Shown piece after piece: positions 52,360 to 61,538 of a stretch of DNA of 64,000 bases. This DNA comes from Tectiglobus sp965215755 (GTDB lineage Bacteria > Pseudomonadota > Alphaproteobacteria > Rhizobiales > Hyphomicrobiaceae): NCBI GenBank assembly GCA_965215755.1, contig OZ244119.1:4588001-4652000 (forward strand). The letters are read 5' to 3'. Both the position numbers and the translations under genes were made by a program. The notes under the pieces are model-generated. The model searched no databases. It had not been told where the DNA came from and was given only the letters and a program-made list of their open reading frames with translations. Each line of letters opens with the position of its first letter. Positions within the stretch are counted from its first letter, which is position 1.

Positions 52360-53424
52360 CTAAGGCTCACAATCGATGCAGGCATCAATCGCGACCGTCA
52401 CCGCACGGCTCTTATGACCAAGCCAGGGCGGAATAACCGCTCCAAACCCGCCTGCAGGACCACCGGCTGCCACGACCAAGAGATGGTCAGGGCTTGGCAA
52501 CGCCGCATACTCCTTGTCGCCTTTATCGAGAACAACCGCTCCCTTTCCACACTCGGCCCATTCCCGTCTATGGATCCGGGCCGTCTCAAACATGTACTGG
52601 CGAATGTCGGCTTTGGACCAACCCGCGTCAGCGAAGTGCGTGCGCAGCTGCGGCGGAATAAAGATCGCATAGTTGCCCGGCCATATCGAATAGTGGCGCA
52701 TATTGGCTTTGATCTCGGCGGCGAACGTATCGAGAATCTCCTCCGGCTTTGTCGTCCACTCGTTCATGATCTGGCGCGGCGCACCTGCTGCCATCACGGT
52801 TACTGCCGACATGCCTTCCGGTATTCCCTGCTCATCCGCCAACGGCTTCCATTGCGAATTGGCCTCATCCTCAGCGACGCAATAGCTTAACTTTCCTGGA
52901 TGACCAAAAGTGGAACGATCAATTTCACCCGGCCTGACATCGAGGAGATTACCGAGGATCAATCGAATTGCTCTCCCAATAGCGGTTGATGCGCGATCGC
53001 TTGATGCCAGCGCGTTGAACGTACCGACCATGCCGATTTCTTCGCGAATAGGCCCGTTGACGATCACCAATACCGCACAACCACCCGTGCTGGCAGTCGC
53101 GCCATGCATCAAAAAGGGCTCCCGCAGCATGGCGCTAAAGGCTGCAATGACCACGGGGAAATGCATTGGCAGGCATCCGGCCATCACGGCATTGATTGCC
53201 AGTTTCTCAGCAGTGATGGGCCGTTCGCGCACGGGTTCGATTCCGACCAATTGGTCTGGTGCCATCACGACCCAATCGAGGCACGCTTGGACAGCCTCCG
53301 GCGTTGGAGGAACAATGGGGAGGCCATCGGTCCAGTTTCGGCTGTGAAAATACTCCTGCACCGCAGCAATATCGGCAGCCGTATGGCGTTTCGCAGTCAA
53401 TGTCGCAATTTCCATGGCGCTCAT
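52360..53424 (-). CDS. Conserved protein of unknown function next to the UGSC gene, C-terminal CxxC
   Basis: 354 residues from ATG 53424 (another ATG at 53415; frame open to 53451). I recognise no Pfam-style motif. Visible features are 'YFHSRNWTDGLPIVPPTPEA' early, 'GCLPMHFPVVIAAFSAMLRE' and 'GATASTGGCAVLVIVNGPI' (~85-125), and a glycine-rich segment 'VVAAGGPAGGFGAVIPPWLG' near the end. The C-terminal ACIDCEP places two cysteines (349 and 352) as a CxxC at the very tail, a usual place for redox-active cysteines that reduce a partner. It is probably soluble. It is on the same strand upstream of the UGSC gene, so it may be a partner oxidoreductase. Function otherwise unknown. Confidence 0.7.
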   Translation of the reverse strand: MSAMEIATLTAKRHTAADIAAVQEYFHSRNWTDGLPIVPPTPEAVQACLDWVVMAPDQLVGIEPVRERPITAEKLAINAVMAGCLPMHFPVVIAAFSAMLREPFLMHGATASTGGCAVLVIVNGPIREEIGMVGTFNALASSDRASTAIGRAIRLILGNLLDVRPGEIDRSTFGHPGKLSYCVAEDEANSQWKPLADEQGIPEGMSAVTVMAAGAPRQIMNEWTTKPEEILDTFAAEIKANMRHYSIWPGNYAIFIPPQLRTHFADAGWSKADIRQYMFETARIHRREWAECGKGAVVLDKGDKEYAALPSPDHLLVVAAGGPAGGFGAVIPPWLGHKSRAVTVAIDACIDCEP

Positions 53425-53621
53425 CCGTGATGTGGGAGGTCCAGCTGACAATGTTTCATAATTTGCAGCTGTTTGCCACGCAGTTGCCTATCACATTGAT
53501 AGAATCGTCAATGCGTTGGTGCCTGACCTTCGGTCACCTTGCTGGTACTCCATCGCCCGCATATACCATTAGCGAAAAGAGAAAACGTTCCAACTGAACG
53601 AAAATGTAGCGAGATCAGGTC

Positions 53622-55925
53622 ATGGGCACGAATGCAGACTATCAAGGGCGCATCGAAGACGATCGCTTTATCACCGGCCAGGGGCTTTATGTGGGCGATG
53701 CCGAGATGGCAAATGTCACTCATGCTTTTGTCGTCCGCTCACCCTTTGCCCATGGCACGATCAATGCCATCGGGATTGATGAGGCCGCAGCAGTGCCAGG
53801 TGTGCTCGCCGTTTACACAGCAGCTGATCTCGCGGCGGACGGCATCGGCGACCAACCCTGTGGTGTCAAGCATCCACGCCCTGATGGCCAGGAAGCTTTC
53901 CAGGCCGCCCGGCGGGTACTTGCGCGCGACCGCGTCCTGCATCTCGGCGAACCCATAGCGCTCATTGTTGCTGAGACCAAAGCTGCAGCAGTGGATGCCG
54001 GCGAACTCATCGACATCGATATCGATGAGCTTGATGTCGTAACAAATACAATCGCTGCGCAATTGGACGGTGCCCCACTTGTTTGGGACGAGGTTCCGAA
54101 CAATGTCGCCTTCGTCTGGAAGAAAGGCGATGAAGCGGCTTTCAGCTCAGCTAAATCGCACGCGGCCCACGTCACTCATCTGGAAAGTCACGTGACGCGC
54201 GTCGTGGTCAACTCGATGGAACCACGTGGCACGCTCGCCTACATGGAGGGTGACCGGCTCGTTGTTCGCTCATCAACGCAGAACCATTTTCCGATCAAGG
54301 GCGGTCTTGCCAACATGCTTGGCATGGAGCCGGAACAGATCCGCGTCTTGGCTGGTGATGTCGGCGGCTCATTCGGGATGAAAAGCGGGGTTTATCCGGA
54401 GGACGTTCTGGTCAGCTGGGCTGCGCGTAAACTGAATCGACCCGTGCGTTGGATTTCAGAGCGAGTGGAAGGGTTCCTGTCAGACGAGCATGGCCGGGAC
54501 GTTCGTCTCACCGTTGACTTGGCGTTGGATCAAGATGGCAAGTTCCTTGGACTGAAAGTGATCTGCCAAACCAATATTGGCGCATTTCTGTCAGGCCGTT
54601 CGCTCGGCATGATCGGAAACTTTGGCGGCATCGCCGGTGTCTACAAAATCGGGACAATCCTCGGTGAGGTGCATGGCATCCACACTCATACCCAGGTGAC
54701 AGCACCGTATCGCGGAGCAGGTCGCCCGGAAGCGACATTCGCAATTGAGCGCACGATTGATCTGGCTGCCCGTGAAATGGGCATCGATCCGTTCGATTTG
54801 CGTCGGCGCAATCTTATTCAACCCGATGAGATGCCTTACGACACCGGCTTCACGTTCAAGTACGACTGCGGCGAGTTTGAGCAAAACATGCTAGAAGCTG
54901 CAAAGCTGGCGGACCGTGACGGCTTTGAAGCGCGACGCGCTGAAGCGGCACAACGTGGCAAACTCCGCGGCCTCGGCATATCGAACCCGATCGAGGTTGC
55001 TGGCGGTCCGTTCGTCAAACCAGGCAAGGACCAATCCCGCCTGCACGTAGCTGGCGACGGAAAGGTGACGCTCTATTCCGGCATCATGTCGGTTGGGCAA
55101 GGCACCGAAACGGCTTTCTCCAATCTCGTTGCCGAACGCCTCGGGATTCCGGTGGAGCAAGTCGCTTACATACAGGGGGACACCGACCTGCTGAGTGCGG
55201 GACGCGGCAACGGTGGCTCAAGTGCGACGCCGGTTGGCGCTTCATCTGTGATGATCACAACGGACAATCTGATCGAAGCGGCGAAACCGCTGGCCGCTGA
55301 AATGCTTCAGACGTCTACGGAGCAGGTCGCATTTTCGCAGGGTGTCTTTACCGTGCAAGATGCAGCAGGTTCCGTGCATCTCAATGAAGTCGCCCAGTTT
55401 GCAACCGAGAAGGACCCGGCTGGCCTCAGTGCGGAAGGCAGTTTTGATCCAACGGCGGTGACGTTCCCGAATGGTTGCCATATGTGCGAGGTAGAGATTG
55501 ATCCAGACACGGGCGAGATCGAGATCGTCCGCTACAGCGTCTGCGAGGACATTGGCACCGTGCTCAATCCGACATTGGCACAGGGGCAGATGCACGGCGG
55601 CATTGTCCAAGGTGCGGGGCAGGCGTTGCTGGAAAACACAGTGCATGATCCAGAGTCTGGCCAGCTTCTTAGTGCCTCATTCATGGATTACACCATGCCG
55701 CGGGCGGATGATTTCCCATCGTTTCACTTCGTGACACGAGATGTTCCGACGGCCGTCAATCCTGTTGGTGCCAAGGGGATCGGCGAGGCGGGCTCTGTTG
55801 GCTCGATTGCCGCGACGATCAACGCCGTGTGTGATGCGCTCGCCCCGCTTGGCATTCATCACATCGAGATGCCAGCAACGCCTGACCGAATTTGGTCAGC
55901 CATCCAGAATGCGAGAGCGAACTAG
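53622..55925 (+). CDS. Molybdopterin-binding hydroxylase large subunit (xanthine dehydrogenase/CO dehydrogenase family)
   Basis: The 767-residue product is a full-length large subunit. Moco-contacting motifs are DVGGSFGMKSG (~247), 'APYRGAGRPEATF' (~361) and VGQGTETAF (~492), with catalytic Glu in GAKGIGEAGSVG (~722). It lacks the Cys-containing active-site loop of form I CO dehydrogenase (CoxL), so CO oxidation is unlikely; 'YRGAGR' is of the form II/other hydroxylase type. It would hydroxylate an N-heterocycle or aldehyde using molybdenum. No FAD or 2Fe-2S subunit genes adjoin it. The ribosome site upstream of the ATG is weak. Confidence 0.9.
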   Translation: MGTNADYQGRIEDDRFITGQGLYVGDAEMANVTHAFVVRSPFAHGTINAIGIDEAAAVPGVLAVYTAADLAADGIGDQPCGVKHPRPDGQEAFQAARRVLARDRVLHLGEPIALIVAETKAAAVDAGELIDIDIDELDVVTNTIAAQLDGAPLVWDEVPNNVAFVWKKGDEAAFSSAKSHAAHVTHLESHVTRVVVNSMEPRGTLAYMEGDRLVVRSSTQNHFPIKGGLANMLGMEPEQIRVLAGDVGGSFGMKSGVYPEDVLVSWAARKLNRPVRWISERVEGFLSDEHGRDVRLTVDLALDQDGKFLGLKVICQTNIGAFLSGRSLGMIGNFGGIAGVYKIGTILGEVHGIHTHTQVTAPYRGAGRPEATFAIERTIDLAAREMGIDPFDLRRRNLIQPDEMPYDTGFTFKYDCGEFEQNMLEAAKLADRDGFEARRAEAAQRGKLRGLGISNPIEVAGGPFVKPGKDQSRLHVAGDGKVTLYSGIMSVGQGTETAFSNLVAERLGIPVEQVAYIQGDTDLLSAGRGNGGSSATPVGASSVMITTDNLIEAAKPLAAEMLQTSTEQVAFSQGVFTVQDAAGSVHLNEVAQFATEKDPAGLSAEGSFDPTAVTFPNGCHMCEVEIDPDTGEIEIVRYSVCEDIGTVLNPTLAQGQMHGGIVQGAGQALLENTVHDPESGQLLSASFMDYTMPRADDFPSFHFVTRDVPTAVNPVGAKGIGEAGSVGSIAATINAVCDALAPLGIHHIEMPATPDRIWSAIQNARAN

Positions 55926-55949
55926 TTTGATTTCCTGCGGGTATATGTC

Positions 55950-57713
55950 ATGGCTTTGAGAACCGGGCTGCCGACGTTATGGGCGGTCTTCCTAACGATT
56001 GCGCTGAGTTTTTGCCTTGCCCCTCACATGGCGTTCAGCCAGGACAAGCCCGAGGAGATTGAGCGCAAGCAAAAGTTGCGTGAAGAAGCCCTCAACACAC
56101 TCGACACGCTCGGAAGTCTTCTTGAGTCGCGTGTCGAGAAGCTGGCAACCATCGAGAAGCTGACACAAGAACTGAAAGCGACCGACGAAGAGGCGATCAA
56201 GAAGACCTTCGAGGAAAAGATCAAGGCCGAAAACAATGACCTTGCACAACTCGATAAACAGATCTCGGCACTTACGACGGCTGTCACCGAGGATGAGGTC
56301 AACAGCGACCAGAACCAAAAATTCAATCTCCAGAGCGAACTCGAAAGCCTTGTGCAGCCATTCGTCAAAATGATGAAGGATGCCACCGAGAACGCCAGGC
56401 AGATCGAAAGCCTGAAGCGCACGCTCGTTACAGCAGAAAAGCAACAGGAGCTGGCCGAACGTGCCGTACAGCGATTGCAGCTTCTATTGTCAGTCGAGGA
56501 TGACAAGAGCAAGATTACGTCTGCGCTGAGTGAGAGCAGTCAGCCGGAAAAGAAATCAAAAGATGCGAAGGTGTCGCCGACGCGGACGCATTTGTCGAAG
56601 CTGCTAGAGACCTGGCAGGAACGCCAACAAGAAGCAAAGAATCTCGAGGAAACCGCGGAACAGCAATTGACGGTTCGAATGGACCAACAATCGCGAAGCT
56701 CCGGTGGGCTTGGAACGTACGCCACGCAGTTCTTTCGCAATCGTGGTCTGAACCTGCTGCTCGCCATCTCGGCATTTGGCGGTGTCTTCGTTGTCATGGG
56801 GTTGATCGCGCGTCTGGCCGGCTGGCTGCAACGACGGCAAGGCATTCCCCGCAGCTTTGCTACTCGGTTGGCCGGCCTGCTTTTCAAGGTCGCCACTGCG
56901 ATTGTTGCATTTCTTGCGATGCTCGCCGTGTTCAACGTCATGAACGACTGGTTGTTATTGGGTATTGCGTCCGTGTTTGCAATTGCGATTGCGTGGATCG
57001 GGCTCAAGATGCTGCCCAACATCAGCGAGCAAATCACGCTCCTGCTCAATCTTGGCGCCGTCCAGGAAGGCGAACGGGTGATGCTCGCCGGTGTGCCGTG
57101 GCGGGTGGAGAACCTCGATTTTTACACGGATCTCGTCAATCCGGCCTTGGACGGGGGGACATTCACGTTACCGGTTCGAGAGCTGGTCGGACTGCATTCA
57201 CGTCCCGCTGCGAAAGACGAAGCCTGGTTTCCAACCCGTAAGGGTGACTGGGTCCAGATCAAAGATGACCAAATTGGACATGTTCTGAGCCAGACGCCGG
57301 AGCTGGTTCAAGTCCGTGAGATTGGCGGTTCGATTATCACTTACGAGACGACGGCTTTCGTATCCGAAGCACCGCGCAATCTGTCGTTTGGCTATCGCAT
57401 TCAGACAGAATTCGGCCTGGACTACAGCCATCAACACATTGCAACCGATGAAATTCCAGACAAGCTTGGCCAACACGTCGAAGCGGGCCTGCAGGCATTG
57501 CTCGCTGAAGGTGCAGTCGAGAGTGTCGATGTCGATCTCATCAGCCTGGGCGACTCTGCGATAATTTTTGAGGTCGAGGCTGTCATCCGTGGCGCCTATG
57601 CCGAGCGTTACGAAGACGTCGAACGCGAGATCGCCCGACTCGTTGTCGATGCGTGCAACAAGCACAACTGGTCGATCCCATTCCCGCAGATGGTTTTGCA
57701 CCAGGCCAAATAA
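55950..57713 (+). CDS. MscS-like mechanosensitive channel protein with coiled-coil periplasmic domain
   Basis: The 587-residue product has a signal peptide (~1-30), a long charged coiled-coil region (~35-215; many Lys/Glu/Gln), and about three hydrophobic helices (~255-350). 'LLGIASVFAIAIAWIGLKML' is the probable TM3. The MscS beta domain ('VQEGERVMLAGVPWRVENLD') and alpha/beta C-domain follow. The TM3 lacks the dense Gly/Ala pore pattern of MscS, so osmotic gating is uncertain; these long MscS-like proteins can act in envelope stress. It is 24 bases downstream of the molybdo-enzyme gene. Confidence 0.75.
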   Translation: MALRTGLPTLWAVFLTIALSFCLAPHMAFSQDKPEEIERKQKLREEALNTLDTLGSLLESRVEKLATIEKLTQELKATDEEAIKKTFEEKIKAENNDLAQLDKQISALTTAVTEDEVNSDQNQKFNLQSELESLVQPFVKMMKDATENARQIESLKRTLVTAEKQQELAERAVQRLQLLLSVEDDKSKITSALSESSQPEKKSKDAKVSPTRTHLSKLLETWQERQQEAKNLEETAEQQLTVRMDQQSRSSGGLGTYATQFFRNRGLNLLLAISAFGGVFVVMGLIARLAGWLQRRQGIPRSFATRLAGLLFKVATAIVAFLAMLAVFNVMNDWLLLGIASVFAIAIAWIGLKMLPNISEQITLLLNLGAVQEGERVMLAGVPWRVENLDFYTDLVNPALDGGTFTLPVRELVGLHSRPAAKDEAWFPTRKGDWVQIKDDQIGHVLSQTPELVQVREIGGSIITYETTAFVSEAPRNLSFGYRIQTEFGLDYSHQHIATDEIPDKLGQHVEAGLQALLAEGAVESVDVDLISLGDSAIIFEVEAVIRGAYAERYEDVEREIARLVVDACNKHNWSIPFPQMVLHQAK

Positions 57714-57744
57714 GTCGACCGCAACCCGGTTGGATTCTTGCCCG

Positions 57745-58617
57745 CTACATGCGTGCGCGCTCATCGGTTGATTGCTGTGCGAAGAACGAGGTCTTGGGGT
57801 ATTGCGGTGTCGCGACTTCGTAGGCCTCGCTACGGATCTGGCCGCGATCTTCGCCGCGTACAAATACGCCCTGGTGCTTCGTCGGCACCGGGTTCGGCGT
57901 GAGTGGCACGGCGTCTCCTGCCGAATAAACACAGATGAACAGAGTGCGCGGATCGTTTGACCGGTTGGGTGCGGATCCGTGGGCAAGGCGCGTGTGCATT
58001 AGGCATACCGACCCGGCTGGGCCCATGCATTTCACCGAGTTGGCCTGCATGTCTGCCGCGGTTTTCTCCTCTACTGCGCCGGTGAATGTGCCGTTCTGCC
58101 AAATCGAATGCAGCTCGCCCTTGTGTGAGCCGTTGAGCACTTCCAATGGTCCGTTGTCGTCGGTGACTTCGTCGACCATCAGGAGCGCAGTGATGACATC
58201 AGAATTGGAATGCGGCGTGAAAAGAAAGTCTTGATGCCACTTCACCTCGGTTGCTGCACCCGGCAGTTTTGAATTGATCTTGGTGTGGTGAAGTTTGACA
58301 TCGGGGCCGATGAGCTCAGCGACCATGTCGGTCATCCGGCTGTTGGCCATGGCGTCATAGTAGGCATCAGACACTTCCGTCGGCGCCTGCACGCGGCGCA
58401 GAGCCGGTGCCTCGGCAGAGTGGCCCGGCTGCACATCGAAGCGGATGCGACCATCGAAGCTCTCTCCATAAGGCGCATCGTGGCTCCGGCTCTCTTCGAT
58501 CCAGCGATTGAAATCCTGCTGCAGACCCTTGAGTTGGTCAGGTGTCACAGCGTTTTCAACGGTCAGAACGCCATCGCGCCAGAACTGTTCAATTTGTTCC
58601 TGAGAGAGGATCGCCAT
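57745..58617 (-). CDS. Phytanoyl-CoA dioxygenase (PhyH) family protein
   Basis: 290 residues from ATG 58617; an ATG at 58638 is the alternative. The Fe(II)/2-oxoglutarate facial triad is His and Asp in EVKWHQDFLF (~132-141) and a distal His in 'HTRLAHGSAPN' (~210), with Arg soon after (RSNDPRTLF) to hold 2-oxoglutarate. PhyH-type oxygenases hydroxylate alkyl or amino-acid-like substrates; the substrate cannot be named. Its promoter region holds a striking palindrome array. It is convergent with the MscS-like gene. Confidence 0.88.
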   Translation of the reverse strand: MAILSQEQIEQFWRDGVLTVENAVTPDQLKGLQQDFNRWIEESRSHDAPYGESFDGRIRFDVQPGHSAEAPALRRVQAPTEVSDAYYDAMANSRMTDMVAELIGPDVKLHHTKINSKLPGAATEVKWHQDFLFTPHSNSDVITALLMVDEVTDDNGPLEVLNGSHKGELHSIWQNGTFTGAVEEKTAADMQANSVKCMGPAGSVCLMHTRLAHGSAPNRSNDPRTLFICVYSAGDAVPLTPNPVPTKHQGVFVRGEDRGQIRSEAYEVATPQYPKTSFFAQQSTDERARM

Positions 58618-58659
58618 TTGCTTTAGCCTTTCGAACATCGATCGGTCGGGATAGTGCCG

Positions 58660-58827
58660 CTAGTGTAGCGCATCTGACGCTTGGTCCCCACTTGCCGCTG
58701 GGCTCGAATCCACGCGTCAGACGCAAAAGCTACACTAGAAACAAAATGTTGCTAGTGTTCCTTTGGCTCCGACATTTGAATTGAGACAAGCGGAAACGGA
58801 AATCAAATCCCGGAGCCGGAACACTAG
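58660..58827. repeat. Two consecutive CTAGTGT-bounded palindromes upstream of the dioxygenase gene
   Basis: Palindrome 1: CTAGTGTAGC (58660-58669) and TCTGACGC (58673-58680), opposite GCGTCAGA (58714-58721) and GCTACACTAG (58729-58738). Palindrome 2: CTAGTGTTCC (58752-58761) and GGCTCCG (58765-58771), opposite CGGAGCC (58811-58817) and GGAACACTAG (58818-58827). Both start and end with the same CTAGTGT/ACACTAG block but have different inner arms. It begins 43 bases upstream of the PhyH start and ends 42 bases before the LacI stop. Confidence 0.75.
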
Positions 58828-58868
58828 TCACAACGATAACGCAAGTGTCCCTATGGTCGTCATAGCCG

Positions 58869-59918
58869 TCAACCAGGCGGCCGGGTTGATCCGCGTAGCA
58901 TCAGCTCAGGAGTCATCCGTTGCGACCGATCATTATCTGAGTAGCCGTCGTCAATCATCTCAACGATTGTTTGGGCGGCGCCGACCGCGATCTCTGCTGC
59001 CGGAATACGGATTGTTGTCAGCCCGGGTTCGAGAGCAGCCGAGCCGTGAAAATCACCAATGCCGATGATTGAAAGATCGTCCGGCACCCGTGCACCGACG
59101 GAATGCGCTGCATAGATGGCGGCCTGCGCAATAATATCATTGCCGGCAAGAATGGCCGTTGGTGGCGCTTCTTCCTGCAACAATTGGCGGACGCGCTGCT
59201 TGGCCACTCCAATATCGTATGGGCATGCGATATCGCGCTTCAGGGCATTACCACCAATTTTCGCAAGCTCATTGCGCGCACCCAACCGCCGATCAGCGGC
59301 GCGATCGTTGTGGCCGCCCGCTGGAAAAAGGCAAGCAATCTCAGCATGTCCGAGTTCGACCAGATGGCGGGCCGCAAGGCGGCCCAGTTCCCGGTTATCG
59401 ATTCCGATACAGGGCACGCGTGGCTTGCGCTTCCAGTTCCAGACCGTCAAGGCCGGCATCGTGTTGACGTCGAGAAGATGGAACGTTTCTGCCTCATGCT
59501 CTCCGCCGACGAGGACGACCCCGTCAACCTGATGCTCAAGCAACGTACGGACCAATTCGACCTCGTGCACGAGATCGTAGCCATGCGAGGAAATCAGCAG
59601 AGAATAGTCATGCTGCATGAGCGACGAAGAGAATTCCTGAATGAGTTCTGCGAAAATCGCATTGTCGACTGTCGGCACAACGAGCCCAACCGTCGCCGTA
59701 CGCCCACGGTTCAGACTGCCAGCAGCGCGATTTCGGACATAACCAAGCTCGGTTGCGCAGGCCAGAATTCGATTGCGGGTTTCATATCGGACCAAATCAG
59801 GATGGTTGAAGAAGCGCGAGACGGTTGCCGGCGACACACCTGCCTGTGCCGCCACCTCAAGGATCCCTGCCTGCCGAACGCGTCGCTTTCGTCTCACCAT
59901 AGCGGCAGCGGATAGCAT
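58869..59918 (-). CDS. LacI family transcriptional regulator
   Basis: The 349-residue product has a LacI helix-turn-helix (ILEVAAQAGVSPATVSRFFN at about 19-38), a hinge (NRAAGSLNRGRT) and a periplasmic-binding-protein-like effector domain. Effector pocket and dimer patches include VGLVVPTVDNAIFAEL and 'PTAILAGNDIIAQAAIYAA'. It is divergent from the sulfoacetaldehyde dehydrogenase operon and probably represses it (and perhaps itself) from the operator at 59929-59948. The first ATG at 59918 or the second at 59900 could start it. Confidence 0.92.
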   Translation of the reverse strand: MLSAAAMVRRKRRVRQAGILEVAAQAGVSPATVSRFFNHPDLVRYETRNRILACATELGYVRNRAAGSLNRGRTATVGLVVPTVDNAIFAELIQEFSSSLMQHDYSLLISSHGYDLVHEVELVRTLLEHQVDGVVLVGGEHEAETFHLLDVNTMPALTVWNWKRKPRVPCIGIDNRELGRLAARHLVELGHAEIACLFPAGGHNDRAADRRLGARNELAKIGGNALKRDIACPYDIGVAKQRVRQLLQEEAPPTAILAGNDIIAQAAIYAAHSVGARVPDDLSIIGIGDFHGSAALEPGLTTIRIPAAEIAVGAAQTIVEMIDDGYSDNDRSQRMTPELMLRGSTRPPG

Positions 59919-59928
59919 GAAAAATGCA

Positions 59929-59948
59929 GAATGAAAACGTTTGCATTC
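59929..59948. promoter_or_regulatory. LacI-type operator in the divergent promoter
   Basis: GAATGAAAACGTTTGCATTC is a 20-base palindrome with central CG and flanking AAA/TTT, one asymmetric pair. The central AAACGTTT core is diagnostic of LacI/GalR operators. A wider imperfect symmetry, GCATGA to TCATGC, spans 59915-59960. It lies 11 bases from the regulator start and about 115 bases upstream of the aldehyde dehydrogenase ATG. Confidence 0.8.
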
Positions 59949-60020
59949 TTTTTTTCATGCGCTAACTTGCGGTGGAATTTCACGGTCGGGCTGATATCGC
60001 CGGCTGGACACACTCATACA

Positions 60021-60050
60021 AACCAAATCAACTGGCACAACCAAATCAAC
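60021..60050 (+). repeat. 12-base direct repeat in the operon leader
   Basis: AACCAAATCAAC occurs at 60021-60032 and 60039-60050, 18 bases apart, immediately before the ribosome site GGGAGG of the aldehyde dehydrogenase gene. It could be an activator half-site pair or simply an untranslated leader repeat. Confidence 0.4.
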
Positions 60051-60061
60051 GGGAGGCGTTC

Positions 60062-61492
60062 ATGTCGTCACAAGCTGCTCAGCTTATCGATAACCAGCCA
60101 GATCCGGAGGCTATTGTTGCGGAACTCATAGCCAAGGCCCGCGTGGCAATGGAACAGTATGAGAACCATGATCAGGCCCGTGTCGACGAGGCTGTGACCG
60201 CGCTCGCATGGTCCATCTATAAGCCCGAGAACGCCAAGATGCTGGCCGAACTGGCGGTCGAAGACACCGGCCTCGGCAATGTTGATTCTAAGATCACCAA
60301 GAACACCCGGAAGACTTTTGGAACACTTCGGGATCTGATGCGGGTTAAGACTGTCGGCATGATCTCGGAAGAACCTGAGAAAGGCATGGTGAAGTACGGC
60401 AAGCCTGTTGGTGTCGTCGGCGCCGTCTGCCCATCAACCAACCCAGCTGCAACGCCTGTCAACAAAGCCATGATGGCGCTGAAGGGCGGCAATGCAGTTA
60501 TTATCGCCCCCTCACCGACAGGCGCTGCGACAACCGGAACGACGGTTGATCTGATGCGCGCGGAACTCAAGAAGGCTGGTCATCCTGAAGATCTCGTCCA
60601 GATCCTACCTGCTCCTGTGAACAAGGAGATGACGCAGGCTTTGATGAACGGTTGTGACCTCAACGTCGTGACCGGTTCCCAAAACAACGTCAAGCGGGCC
60701 ATGCAGTCAGGCACCGTCTCGATCGGTGTTGGTGCAGGTAACGTGCCGGTCATTATCGATAGCACCGCCGATCTTGACGATGCGGCCGAGAAGATCTGCG
60801 CTTCCAAGATTTTCGACAACTCGACATCATGCTCATCCGAGAATTCGGTCATCATCCTTGACGACGTTTATGAAGACGCCATTGCCGCCCTGGAGCGTGC
60901 CGGCGGCTGGCGCTGTACGCCGGATGAAAAAAATCGAGTCGAGAACACGCTTTGGATCAATGGCAACCTGAACCGGAAGGTGATTGCCAAGGATGCCGAC
61001 GTGACCGCCGCAATTTTCGAACTGCCCGAAGAAGCCAGTTCACGAAAGTTTTTCATGGTCGAAGAAGGGTCAGTCGGTGGCAAGCATACCTTTGCCGACG
61101 AGAAGCTGTCGCTGGTTCTGACTGTTTACCGCGCCAAGGACTTCAACGACGCGATGCGCATTACGCATGACGTGCTTGATGTAACGGGCAAAGGCCATTC
61201 CGTGGGCATCCATACCGCGAATGCCGAACATCCACGTAAGCTCGCCGAAAGCACCGATGTTGTTCGTGTTCTCGTCAACCAGGCACATACGTTCGGCAAT
61301 GGTGGTTCTTTCAACAACACGCTGCCTTTCACACTCTCCATGGGCGGCGGCACGTGGGCCGGCAATACGATCAGCGAGAATCTGAACTGGAGCCACTTCA
61401 TCAACATTACGCATCTCGTGACAACGATTGCAGAAGACAAACCGTCTGAGGAAGAGTTGTTCGGCACGCATTGGGCAAAGTACGGCAAGTAA
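60062..61492 (+). CDS. sauS: Sulfoacetaldehyde dehydrogenase (acylating)-like aldehyde dehydrogenase
   Basis: 476 residues from ATG 60062 (GGGAGG upstream; frame open to 59972). It has acylating-type aldehyde dehydrogenase motifs: 'KPVGVVGAVCPSTNPAATPV' (~114-133), 'VSIGVGAGNVPVIID' and nucleophile Cys257 in NSTSCSSENSVI. The C-terminal 'HTFGNGGSFNNTLPFTLSMG' is close to the SauS group. SauS interconverts sulfoacetyl-CoA and sulfoacetaldehyde. The gene symbol rests on Xsc being two genes downstream; an ethanal/propanal CoA-acylating dehydrogenase is the alternative. Confidence 0.8.
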   Translation: MSSQAAQLIDNQPDPEAIVAELIAKARVAMEQYENHDQARVDEAVTALAWSIYKPENAKMLAELAVEDTGLGNVDSKITKNTRKTFGTLRDLMRVKTVGMISEEPEKGMVKYGKPVGVVGAVCPSTNPAATPVNKAMMALKGGNAVIIAPSPTGAATTGTTVDLMRAELKKAGHPEDLVQILPAPVNKEMTQALMNGCDLNVVTGSQNNVKRAMQSGTVSIGVGAGNVPVIIDSTADLDDAAEKICASKIFDNSTSCSSENSVIILDDVYEDAIAALERAGGWRCTPDEKNRVENTLWINGNLNRKVIAKDADVTAAIFELPEEASSRKFFMVEEGSVGGKHTFADEKLSLVLTVYRAKDFNDAMRITHDVLDVTGKGHSVGIHTANAEHPRKLAESTDVVRVLVNQAHTFGNGGSFNNTLPFTLSMGGGTWAGNTISENLNWSHFINITHLVTTIAEDKPSEEELFGTHWAKYGK

Positions 61493-61538
61493 CAAGGGGC
61501 GCCTTGGCGGTTTTCACCGCGCAGGCGAGGACAAGACC

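Noticed and set aside
53622..55925. Aerobic CO dehydrogenase (CoxL) assignment
   Set aside because: The Cys-containing active-site loop of form I is absent, and CoxM/CoxS genes are not adjacent.
59103..59915. 270-codon plus-strand ORF opposite the LacI gene
   Set aside because: Exact antisense of the regulator, no ribosome site, no family-like sequence.
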